NCBI GenBank assembly: GCA_016858145.1 | Contig: JAEHOE010000103.1 | Span: 1-64,000, forward strand | DNA: 64,000 nucleotides | Source: Edaphochlamys debaryana | Lineage: Eukaryota; Chlorophyta; Chlorophyceae; Chlamydomonadales | Direction of reading: 5' to 3' | Shown: in pieces, positions 11,201 through 20,391 of the stretch | Layout: each line of letters starts with the position of its first letter | Position numbering within the stretch: the first letter of the stretch is position 1 | Translations under genes and position numbers: made by a program | The notes under the pieces: model-generated | The model's input: the letters and a program-made list of their open reading frames with translations, nothing else | Databases searched by the model: none | Told to the model about the DNA's origin: nothing

Positions 11201-13006
11201 AGGAAAGAGCGGGACGGCCTTAACCCCTTCCATCTTCCATCCTCTTAGCACAACATGGCTAGCAACGCGGCATCGTCGCTCTCCTCCATCCATGCATTCA
11301 AGCTAGCTCTTGCGCATCCTTAGACGCCCCCTTCCTCCACCCCCCTCCACCCCCCCCCCCACCTCGTAGCTCTCCACCTCCACCAGGTCGCCGAAGGCCA
11401 CGCACGCAGCCGAGCCGCGGCCGAAGCGGTTGAGCTTGCGGTTGATGAAGCACTCGAGCGGCAGGGGGCCGGACAGCTGGTCTGCGGGGGGGGAGGGAAG
11501 GGACGGGGAGGGGAGGGGAGGGGAGGGGAGGGGAGGGGAGGGGAGGGGAGGGGAGGGGAGGGGAGGGGAGGGGAGGGGAGGGGAGGGGAGGGGAGGGGAG
11601 GGGAGGGGAGGGGAGGGGAGGGGAGGGGAGGGGAGGGGAGGGGAGGGGAGGGGAGGGGAGGGGAGGGGAGGGGAGGGGAGGGGAGGGGAGGGGAGGGGAG
11701 GGGAGGGGAGGGGAGGGGAGGAGATGGGAGGGGAGGGGAGGGAGGCGGGTAAAGGAAAGGGGAAGGGGAAGGGGACGATGAGAGGGGAACACGCAAGGAA
11801 GGAAAGTCGATGGGTCGGGGATTGCAGGAGGAGGCTCGGCGGCAGGCGTGCAGGCTCGGACGGGCAGCGGGCAGTGGAACGGAAGGAGGGGAAAGAGGAA
11901 GGGACGGAGGGAGCCGCTGGTACACACGCGCGCATCCCATCCACACGCAAACCCCTCTCCCTTTCCCCCCTCACGCCCCCCTCACCCCTCTACCCCCACC
12001 CCCTCACACCCCACCCCCTCACACCCCACCCCCCTCACACCCCACCCACCCACCCCTGGGCAGCTTGGGTACTCCCCCTCCTCCCCTCACCCCTGGGCAG
12101 TTTGGGCACGTGCGAGCCGGTCCGCCCCAGCACGTGGTAGTCCGTCAGCTGCTCCTTGCCCATGCCCTTGCCGTTGTCCTCCACCTCCAGGGTGGCGTCG
12201 CGGCCGTCGGGGGTCAGGTCCACGCGGATGGCGATGTGGGGGTCTGGGGAGGGGTGCATGGTGGAAGGATGGGGAGGGGGTCAGGTCCACGCGGATGGAG
12301 TTGCAGGCGTCGGTGGCTCGGTGCGTGTGGCGGTGTGTGCACAAATTGACACCGAGCGAGTTTGCGGTGATTTGGTGTCGTGTGAGGTATTGAGGGGAGG
12401 GGCCCCGTCCCGGCGCGGGGGAAAGCGGCTGGGGGACAGGGCCGCTCGGTTGCGTCGCATGCGTGCCGCGCGGGTGCCGACGCCGCACGCGGGGCATGCC
12501 GACATGGGGCTGTGGCTCGCCAGGTATTTGGAAGCAAACCTCGATGCCTCCTGGCCCACCAAAGGCGGTGTTGCCTCAGCCAGAGACCCGCAAGCCGCGT
12601 CGCGGTAGGGCTGCATGCCCAGCCCGTTAGCCAGCTTGCGCTTGCGAGTGCCTTGGAGACCGACGTGGCCTAGCGACCATGTACTTCATGCCCTCGACCG
12701 GCCCATTACGCTTGCCCCGCCTCACTCGGCCGCGAGACGGTGGCATCCAGGGCATTGTCCACAAGCTCGCACAGCACAACGACTAGCGGCCTCTTGTCCA
12801 CCTGCAGATGACAGAGGAATGCAGTTGGCAGTATCTCGAGACTGCGAGAGCAGCGCCCCCGCGAGCCCGCCACTTTCGCCCTGCGCAGATATCTCTGCGC
12901 TCCAGCCCCAGGACGTGCTCACAACTTGGCGCAGAGAGCGCACGTCAGGCGCGAAGTTGTAGTTCCCCTCAACGCGGCGGAACTGGGACGGGCTTGCCAT
13001 TCCCAA
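5270..13006 (-). CDS. GHKL-type ATPase, SMCHD1/GMI1-like
   Basis: Probable chromatin or DNA-repair ATPase. Exons: 13006-12923, 12801-12726, 12243-12091, 11481-11363, 10924-10840, 10651-10557, 10205-10109, 9982-9897, 9739-9650, 9429-9032, 8842-8758, 8269-8152, 7782-7672, 7465-6980, 6741-6638, 6501-6408, 5769-5638, 5473-5270; about 871 residues. The Bergerat ATP site is clear: N-box VVVLCELVDNALDAT (residues ~34-48), G1 box VEDNGKGMGKEQL, and INRKLNRFGRGSAAC as the lid/G2 region. Then come SYTIIRIQQLLP and HHVYYFFIHG, which match the SMCHD1/GMI1 transducer pattern, and VVPCWSGKVM, like that family's WxGRxIP segment. A Gly-rich, acidic linker (DSSEEGEEVEVEEE) and an Ala-rich linker are lineage-specific. 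I see no SMC hinge or long coiled coil, so it is shorter than animal SMCHD1 (about 2000 residues). Exon 8 needs one base removed from a C run at 9948-9952. The last exon is the least certain. Confidence 0.8.
7770..7895 (-). repeat. Duplicated splice acceptor and exon start inside the ATPase gene
   Basis: The beginning of the exon at 7782, including its acceptor and the codons KHAHKLG, is repeated about 105 bp upstream in the preceding intron (around 7865-7890), where it reads KHAHKLGN before degenerating. The upstream copy offers a competing CAG acceptor in the same phase, but its frame is not sustained to a donor. It looks like a partial tandem duplication of an intron-exon boundary. Confidence 0.7.
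10472..10580 (-). repeat. Duplicated exon end and donor inside the ATPase gene
   Basis: The 3' end of the exon at 10651-10557 (LAQD followed by GTGAGG and a G run) recurs at about 10472-10495 as LAQN followed by GTGAGG and a G run. The second copy is a remnant donor about 75 bp further along the intron. C/G homopolymers flank both copies. Confidence 0.6.
11504..11747. repeat. (GGGGA)n microsatellite
   Basis: About 43 nearly perfect copies of the pentamer GGGGA run from roughly 11508 to 11720, then decay. The array is inside the ATPase intron between the exons at 12243-12091 and 11481-11363, with the purine strand on plus, so the transcript carries a (UCCCC)n tract just upstream of the 11481 acceptor. 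All frames stay open through it, which produces long spurious Ser/Pro and Gly/Arg reading frames. Confidence 0.95.
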
Positions 13007-13777
13007 CCTGCGCTACATTTGTTGCAAAGGCGCTGGCAACACGCAGGTTCTCTATCCCACTCCAGAGATAGCTGCTCGATGCACGGTGTAGGGGCGAGGG
13101 GTGGCGCTCCCGCTGTGTCGCGGGAACCCGTGTTCGTCTCGGCACGAACCCTACCCGTTGCACCTGCCCCGGCACCCGCCCCCGGTGCGACCGACCAGAG
13201 ACTGCGAGAGCCTTGCACCCCTGCCCTGCCCACCCCCCTGTTGTGGCGCGCCACCTTCCATGCATCTGCCGCGGCCAGGGCATCTGATGTCTCCGTCGGA
13301 ACATGGGAGCATCCCTGAGCATCCGGCTGGCTGGGTGTGTGCCCTGCCGGTACTGATCCTTGAGGCAGCATGAAGCATGGCACGCAGTGCGTGAGTGCCA
13401 GCAGCTCATATGTTGAAAAGCCCCGGTGGGATGAGGAGGGTCCTCCTGGGTCGAAGGCCTGACCGAACTTTGGCGGCGAGGGTGGCAAGGGACTGTGCCC
13501 GTCTGGCGCCCGTGTCCCTCGGACGTGTCTGCTGTGTCCAGCATCGTCACGGCTTGCCATCCAACACGAGTCTCTACATCCCGCTCACGAATGCAACTCT
13601 TACTCCCGCACTTTGCGTGCAAGGTTAGCTTCACAAGCAGCTGACAGCCGACCGCGACAGCTTGCGAACGCTCTCTCCTTAACCGCGTCTCCGCTCGCTC
13701 CCATCCCGACAAACCGCTTCTGAGTATGATGAACATGCTCCACAGTGCCAACCTGTCCTGAAAGCTGCTGGGCGACG
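13007..13777. promoter_or_regulatory. Divergent promoter region between the ATPase and MRNIP-like genes
   Basis: The two start codons face away from each other across 771 bp, so both promoters and 5' UTRs must lie here. No TATA box or other element is obvious. A short phrase, AGACTGCGAGAGC, occurs here near 13199 and again within the first ATPase intron near 12838. Confidence 0.5.
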
Positions 13778-15064
13778 ATGCCGCAAACCTTCCAATGCGT
13801 CAAGTGCGTCGCGTGCAACAAGTTTCAGGTGCAGCAGGTCAAGAAGGTCCAGAAGTTTAGCTGTGCTGTATGCGGCACCAGCCAGACCATCCAGCACGTC
13901 TACGCCATCGGCGACCGCGCCAAGGATGTCCGCCTGCACGTCCAGCGCCTCAACCAGGACTTCGGCGATGCTCTTGACGCGGCAGAGGAGCAAACAATGA
14001 GCATGCCGGAGCGAGGCGCGCAGCGACAGGAAGCTTTATTCGAGCCGACGGGGCCGTCCCAGCGGCGCAGCGAGGTCGACTGGTCTGAGTTTGCGGAGGC
14101 TGCCCCAGAGCCCGTCCCCGATGACGACGGTTTCGAGCTGGAGGGCAACTTCGTGACTGTCATGCCCGACCGCAAGCGGGGGCCGGGCCAGGCCGGACGG
14201 CGCGGGGGCGGGAGGGCCAACAAGCTTCAACGGAGCGCCGACGGCGACGACGACCTGGACCCCCTGGGCCCCTCAGCTCCAGGCCCTCGCGGGGCCGCCT
14301 TCCAAAGGGGCTCACAACAGCACGCAGGGGCGGTATCGCGACACCAGGCGTACGGACAGGCCAGCAGCCAAGGCCGCGGCCTGGCCCCAGCGGCCATGCC
14401 CCGCCACGCGGCCCCGAGCACCGCCGCGCCGGGCTTTCCCAGCAGCGCGCCTCCGCACCGACCCGCATGCCCCGTCGCCAGGGCCCCTGGTGGCGCTTCG
14501 GCGGTGACGGGCGTGGCCGGTCCCTGGCCCACTGCTTACGGACGCAATGCCAGTGCCAGCTTTTACGGCAGTGGCGTCGGTCGCTTTGGGGCGGCGGGCG
14601 CTCCAGGTACGAGCAGCGCCGCCCCGGGAGCCTCCACCGGCGGGTATGGCAAGCCCGCGACCGCATCCTATGGCCTGGGCCACACAGCAGCCCACACAGC
14701 TCAGGCGTACGGCACTCGCGCGACGACACAGCCCTACGGTGCCCCGGCGCCGACGCAGGCCTACGGTGCCCCTGCAGTGACGCAGCCCTACCGCGCCCCT
14801 GCCCCTTCCGTTGCGGCGTCGCAACAGCCCCCCGCTTGGGGCGGCGCTGGGGCAGGAAAGGGGGGCCAAGGCACCGGCACCACAAGAGCGGCTGGCGGAA
14901 GCGGGGCCGGGTTTGGGGCCGGCATGTGGTCTGGGGGAAGCGGGGGCGCGGCAGGGGGGTCCGGGGGCGGCAGGTGGGCGGACTTCTGTGACGCTGACGC
15001 TGGGTGGGGCGGCGCTGGAGCTGACGGCGGAGAGCTGGAAGAGGGCTTCGTGACGTGCCTCTAG
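13778..15064 (+). CDS. MRNIP-like zinc-ribbon protein
   Basis: A single-exon protein of 428 residues. The N-terminal ~60 residues match the MRNIP (MRN complex-interacting protein) pattern: CVKCVACNKFQVQQVKKVQK, then FSCAVCGTSQTIQHVYAIG, then DVRLHVQRLNQDFG. This is a paired-Cys zinc ribbon followed by the conserved HVQ(K/R)LN helix. In animals MRNIP helps the MRE11-RAD50-NBS1 complex at DNA breaks; that role here is inference. I chose ATG 13778 because homology starts there; an in-frame ATG at 13745 would add 11 poorly conserved residues. The middle has acidic/aromatic patches (DWSEFAEAAPE, DDDGFELEGNF) and a nuclear-localisation-like KRGPGQAGRRGGGR. The last ~200 residues are low-complexity Ala/Gly/Tyr with PYGAPAP-type repeats, ending in an RWADF patch. 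It is divergent from the ATPase gene and convergent with the methyltransferase. Confidence 0.85.
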   Translation: MPQTFQCVKCVACNKFQVQQVKKVQKFSCAVCGTSQTIQHVYAIGDRAKDVRLHVQRLNQDFGDALDAAEEQTMSMPERGAQRQEALFEPTGPSQRRSEVDWSEFAEAAPEPVPDDDGFELEGNFVTVMPDRKRGPGQAGRRGGGRANKLQRSADGDDDLDPLGPSAPGPRGAAFQRGSQQHAGAVSRHQAYGQASSQGRGLAPAAMPRHAAPSTAAPGFPSSAPPHRPACPVARAPGGASAVTGVAGPWPTAYGRNASASFYGSGVGRFGAAGAPGTSSAAPGASTGGYGKPATASYGLGHTAAHTAQAYGTRATTQPYGAPAPTQAYGAPAVTQPYRAPAPSVAASQQPPAWGGAGAGKGGQGTGTTRAAGGSGAGFGAGMWSGGSGGAAGGSGGGRWADFCDADAGWGGAGADGGELEEGFVTCL

Positions 15065-16074
15065 CGGGGCAGGGCGGGCATTGGCGATGTGGGTCGGCTG
15101 GCGGGGACCTGGAGTGGCTTGAGGAGCCCAAGACTCCTGCCGCGCCAGTGCAGGTCACGGTGGGGTGTACCGCTAGCGGGGCTGTGTAGGAGGTGGGTAT
15201 GGTCGGAGCCGCAGAACGAGGTGGAATGTGCAGAGCTTTGCAAAGCCCAGGCAGGCGATCTGGGTCGGCTGGCGGGGGCCGCCCCCGGCGGCCGGACTCC
15301 AGGGTTGGGGCAGTGGGGCTTGAAGCCGCAGGCCGTGGTGAGTGCACGGTGAAGGATGTGAGTCGGCAAGAGAATGCTGGGTGAGGGCCCGGGGAGTACA
15401 TGTGCCTGGGGCTAGCGCATCTTCAAGATGATTTGTGCTATGAACTTCTGCCACTTCTGCTGTGGTATGTGGATCGGGGCTGTCACCGAAGAGAACCTAC
15501 GCCGCCTGAGTGGCGACGGGCTGAGATGCGCGGCTTGCAACCCTTTTACATACAGTGATCAGTGCCCTGACAGAACGCACATGTGGGCATACGCCTGTGT
15601 GCACACCTACTGTCCGCCCGTGCTGCCCTCCAGGACCAACAACTCCCGCCTTCCACACTGTCATAGTAACAGAGCATCGGCTCGCTTACAGCCCAGCAGC
15701 ACAGCCTACTGGCGCCCCCCCAACAAACCTGCCTCTCCCCAACCCCAGCAGCCCCGCCCCTTTGCTTCCATTGCACCGTGCTCACGATATTTCAACAGCT
15801 CAACATACAAGGCTACGTCAGTCCAGCTCAGCTCCGCTTGGGTTCGGGCATCGCGTCCGCCCGCATTGCGCAACCCTCAGTCTGGCCTCAAGCACCCCTC
15901 AATGGCCGCTCCCAGGTCCCAGGCTCCCAGCCCCCATACCATGGGGGATAGTATCCGCCCCACGCTTGCCGCCCGCCCCACGTCCGCACAACGTCCGCCG
16001 CCTGCGTCATCAGCACTCCCCAACCCCCCCTCCTGGGCCCACGTCTAGGCTCGTGCAAGGCCCACTCCAGGCCC
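15065..16074. other. Convergent intergenic region
   Basis: About 1 kb between the stops of the MRNIP-like gene (+) and the methyltransferase gene (-). It should hold both 3' UTRs. A phrase built on GGGTCGGCTGGCGGGG occurs twice (near 15090 and 15262). Open frames here lack good codon bias or splice partners; I see no gene. Confidence 0.5.
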
Positions 16075-19000
16075 TCACGGCTTGCGTGCGGTGGCGTACA
16101 GGTAGAAGGAGGCGATGGGCGGGCGGCGGTCGCTCCAGGGGAGGTGCGGCAGCATGCGCCCCACCATGTCCTGAGGGGGCGGGGGGGCGGGGGGGGTGGG
16201 GCGGAGGTTGGAAGGCCGGAAGAGCAGGCCGGGGGCTGTGCTGCAGGAGGTAGGGCGCATGGTCAGGGCGGGGCACTGCCTGGGGGGGCAATCAAGTGCA
16301 GCAGACCGGCCCCCTGCCCCCGCCCGTGCCCCCCCCCCCGCCGTGCCCCTGCCCGTGCACCCATCTCCACACGTCCCCACCTTGGGCGTGAGGAAGTCCC
16401 CCAGCTCCAGGCCGCTGCCGGCCAGGAAGCCCGCCACGCCCTCGCGGCAGGGGGGCAGGCCCCACACGAATGGCTCGTCCTTGTTGGCCACCGACTGGGG
16501 GGCGGCAGGGGTGGGGTGGGGTGGAATGATGGGTGAGTAATTGGTTACAGTTACATACGCGATGACCCAACCCGCACGCTTCGTTAGGGCCAGAGTTAGC
16601 GCTCCAACAGGTAGGAGGTGAGGAGGGGGGAATGATGCACATTGTAACCAACAGCCTCTTGGCCCCTATGCCCACCGCCCCACCGGCCCCCTGTCCCCCG
16701 CCCCAGCATGCATCGCTCTGCCGCGCCCCACGGCCCTCAGCCCCCTCCCCCACTCCCGCCCCTCCCCACCTTGGCAGTGGTCTTGAAGCCCGGGAAGCTG
16801 CCCCTCCCCGCCAGCGCCTCCTCCGACATGAAGTCGAACCACACGCGGCTGCCGGGGGCGGACAGCGCAGAGATGGCGGCGTACAGGGCTGGGGGGGGGG
16901 GGAGGGGGGCAGGGAGGGGGTAGAGGGCGGAGATCAGGGGACTGGATGCGAGCGAGGAGGCGGGCCCGAGGCTTGCCTGGGAGGTTGCCGGCGGGCAGAG
17001 GCGCAGCACAGCACTCAGAGCCCTGAACCAGACCCTCCAGAACCGGTCGTCCGACGCAACCCCAAGCCACCTCTCTGCAAGAGGCAACTTCCCCCTCTCT
17101 CCCCCACCGTGCGGCGCGTCCCCCGGCAGGTAGTAGACCAGCCCCTCCACGGTCCACAGGGTGGGGGCGGCGGGGTCGAAGCCGGTGCCCGCCAGCGCCT
17201 GGGCCAGGGGCACCCGGGCCAGGTCGGCGCCCACGTAGGTGGGCCGGGCCGCCTGGGGGGGGGAGGGGGGAGGGAGGAGGAACGGGAGGAGGGTATGAAG
17301 GTTTTCCCCCGCCGTTAACCCAACCGCCAACCGCCAACCGCCAACCGCCAACCGCCAACCGCCAACCGCCCCCCACCTGGTCCTTGACGAAGCCCAGCTT
17401 GTCCACCAGGCGCTGCTTGGTCTCGGAGGCGATGGGCAGGTCCACCTGTGTGGGGGGGGGCATTTGAAAGCAGGCTTACGGGGTAGTCAACAGCTTAGGG
17501 GCGAGGGGGAGTAAGGTACCGGGTAGTCACACCGAGCACAGGATAAGCGCAAGTGCAAGGAGCCCTCCATCCGGCTCCGTGTTTTCAAAATGCCACTCAC
17601 AACACCCACAACCAGCCCTCCTACCTCGAAGAACCGCACCCCCGGGCGACCCAGGCGGTAGGCGCGAGTGTCGTACCCCGCAGCCACCACCACCACCTGG
17701 GAACGATTGTACCGGCAGCGGCAAGGGGGGCAACGCGTGGGGGCAACGGCAGCGGGCGGTAATGACAAGCATAGCTGCATGCTTGCCTTTCAACCCCCAC
17801 CGGCCCACCGCAGCGGACGCAGCCACGCACGCACATTCCAACCTCCTGCCCGCGCACCCGCCCCCGCCCAATCGAACACTCTTCCCCCCCGCAGCGCCCA
17901 TGCAGGTCATAGCCCACAGCCCCACACAGGCCCCCTCCTCACCCCCTGCCCGTCGCCCCCTGACCCAGCCTCCTGCCCACCAACCCCCGGCCCCCACCCG
18001 CATTCAGGCCTGCCCCCCCGCCCCTGCCCCCCCCCCCCCCAACACACACACGCACCTGCTTGATGCCCCCATCCAGGGCCTGCGTGACGGCCTCGTCGAA
18101 CCACTTGGTGCGGGCGTCGATGAAGTTGATGGCGCCAGGCACACTGGGGGAATGAGACACGGGGGACGGGGTTACACTGGGCACACTGGGGGGTCGAGGA
18201 GAGGGGGGTTGCGGGGGAGGGGTGGGGTGGGGAGTGGGTCAACTGGGGGGGAATGAGACACGGGGGACGGGGTCTCGACGAGCGAATCGACGACTGAGGG
18301 GCATGGCGGCCGAACGCCGAAGGTAGCGTTCTGGACCCAGCCCTGACTCAAGTTTTGGCTCCAGCCCCAAGCCCCAGCCCCGCCTCACCCCCAGAACGGG
18401 TTCTCCAGGGTGCGCTGAGGGGGGGGGGGGGGACGCGGGAGGGGGGCCAGGAGGCTGGGGCTTAGAGAGGGGCTACAGGGGGACGACGAGATCCACCCTA
18501 GCTTCACGCCGACGATGATTGCCCATCCCCCCCTCCCCGCCCCTCAGCTTCTGCTCCCCCTCCCCTCTCTCCTCCTGCCCTCCTCCTCATACCCCCCCCC
18601 CCCAACCTTGCTCCTCCACCCCCCTCCCCCACCCTCATATTCGCCTTGCTCCCCGGCCAGTGCTTGAGCCACCAGGAGCGCAGCGGCATGAGCTCGTCCC
18701 GCAGCGCCGCCGCCAGGTGGTCGCCGTTGGCGTTGGGGAGGGCCTGGTCGCGGTTGAGCGTGCGGAGGACCAGCTGGGGCGGGGGGAGAGGAGGTCGGGG
18801 GAAAGACGGGGGATGATGGGGGGGAGTGAGGGAGGAGTGGAGGGTGGAGGCTTGGCCGCTCCCGTGTCTGGGATCCCCTGCCATAACTACTGCTTCTCCC
18901 CCGCCCCTTAGCCCCGCTGTCCCCGCCTTCCCCTTTTCTTCCCCTCTTAGAAACTTTTTCGAGCCCCTTCCTTGGTTCTTTCACCCCCCTTGCCCCCTCT

Positions 19001-19351
19001 CCTAGCTCCCCCCTTCCGCCTGCCCTCCCCCCCCTGCCTCCTCCCCCACCGCACCATGTCATAGTTGGTGGGGGTGCCCCGGGTGACGGCGCGCAGCAGA
19101 CCCAGCCGGCTGCTGCCGCCCGAGCCAACGGGGGAGGCGGGTGCGGGGGCGGGGGCGCCCTTGGCCGGCACAGGCGCGGCGGCGGGGGAGGGCGCGATGG
19201 CGGCGGCGGGGGCAGCGGCGGGAGCCGGAGCGGGGGAGGGGGAGGGTGCAGAGGCTGCGGCCTCGGCGACGGGGGCGCTGGGGGGGGCTGCAGCCGATGC
19301 AGGTGCCGCAGCGGGGCCGAGCGCGCCCTCCGCCGTCAGCGTCTGGGCCAT
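16075..19351 (-). CDS. Leucine carboxyl methyltransferase family SAM-dependent methyltransferase
   Basis: Predicted S-adenosylmethionine-dependent O-methyltransferase, 388 residues from ten exons: 19351-19055, 18773-18633, 18414-18389, 18143-18056, 17696-17625, 17445-17377, 17252-17108, 16888-16770, 16494-16381, 16170-16075. Family signatures come in order: INFIDARTKWFDEAV, VVVVAAGYDTRAYRL (SAM-binding loop), FFEVDLP (acidic residue that contacts the ribose), PTYVGADL, and TVEGLVYYLP. The C-terminal half ends in FYLYATARKP. This subgroup is closest to the stand-alone 'putative SAM-dependent methyltransferase' branch shared with bacteria, so a protein-phosphatase-2A substrate should not be assumed. 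The first exon is Ala/Pro-rich. The same frame stays open upstream to an ATG at 19717 with Ser/Ala/Arg-rich sequence, so a plastid-targeted longer form is possible. It is tail-to-tail with the MRNIP-like gene. Confidence 0.9.
17316..17372. repeat. Short tandem heptamer array (AACCGCC)n
   Basis: About eight copies of AACCGCC lie inside the methyltransferase intron, ending a few bases from the donor at 17376. On the transcribed strand this is a GGCGGTT repeat immediately downstream of the 5' splice site. Confidence 0.9.
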
Positions 19352-20391
19352 GGCCTCGATTGCGCTGCTGCAGAGGTAGGTGCGCTGTGCAGTCGGAGCG
19401 CTGGCGCTAACGCAAGCTGCGGAGAGCGGCGGAGGCGGCTGGCGCTGGAGCTGAAGGAGGGCGCGAGCGCTCTCTGGTCGGCTGTCTGCGCGCGACGGCG
19501 TTGCTGTTGCTGCGAGTGGCTGCGCGGAAGCAGTAGCGGAAGGCGCAGCAGTGCAGGTTAAGGGCCGCGCTAGATGCAGGGTTCGGCCGGCGGGTGTGGC
19601 CAATCCAAGACGAGCGGCTGGGAGGACGCGACGCTGGCGCAGCGAGCTGCCCGACGCGCCAGCTGGCACAGGCCCAGCAATCGGCCCTTCACGAAGCACA
19701 TAGCACAACTGAAGCACGGCTGCGCTGTGTCCTTACAGCCGCCCCGTCGAGCGCTCAACGAAACCGTGTCTGTCGGGCGGCGGCGCGTATCTGTGCCCCT
19801 TCCATCCGCCCTCCACGTCGCCCTCTAGGGCTATCTCGCCGTCGCGACTCTGTACCCAGCCTGTTCTATAGCTCGCAGCCTGTATCGAGTGGCCTGCTTT
19901 CTAGGCTGCAATGCTCGCAGTCGCCCCTTCCTGGCTGCCCCGCAGCCGCTATGCCGTGCCCTCCTCTCCCAGCTATGATCGACCATGCACATCACACCAC
20001 GATAATCACTCCTGCCTGAGCTGCACCCACGCCTGCACTCCTACCTAGGATCACACTGCTGCGCCTGCGCCTGCTGTACTCCTGCCCCTGCTCACCCTCT
20101 CGGGCACGCCCCTCCCCTCCCGAACACCCTCCCCTAACCGAGCTACGCTTACCCCTTGCACGCACGCATCGCACGCACTGCGCACGCACGCACGTGCACA
20201 CCAAGCGCTTCATCGCGCTCGCTTGCCTTCACAGCGCTCGGCTGTGCCCGCCGCTCCCAGGTGCTCCCAAGCCCACAGCACCTCGCTGGCGGGGCTCCGC
20301 GGCCGCCGCCTTCGCCCGAGCCGCGTTTCCCCAGCAGCTGCGTCCCCCCTCAAGCTCCCGCCAGCTCCAGCCCCTCTGCTGTTGCTGGTGC
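19352..20391. other. Region between the methyltransferase start and the MNS1 stop
   Basis: Both flanking genes are on the minus strand, so this should contain the MNS1 3' UTR and the methyltransferase promoter and 5' UTR or transit-peptide codons (up to 19717). A TTACA (minus-strand TGTAA, the usual green-algal polyadenylation signal) is present near 19733, which may serve the MNS1 transcript. Nothing else is recognisable. Confidence 0.4.

Noticed and set aside
11298..12140. Long Ser/Pro and Gly/Arg frames over the GGGGA array
   Set aside because: They are artefacts of a pentamer repeat that keeps all frames open; the region is an intron of the ATPase gene.
15428..16048. Plus-strand frame starting MICAMNFCHFCCGMW
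   Set aside because: Cys-rich start but no sustained codon bias; it falls in the convergent 3' intergenic region.
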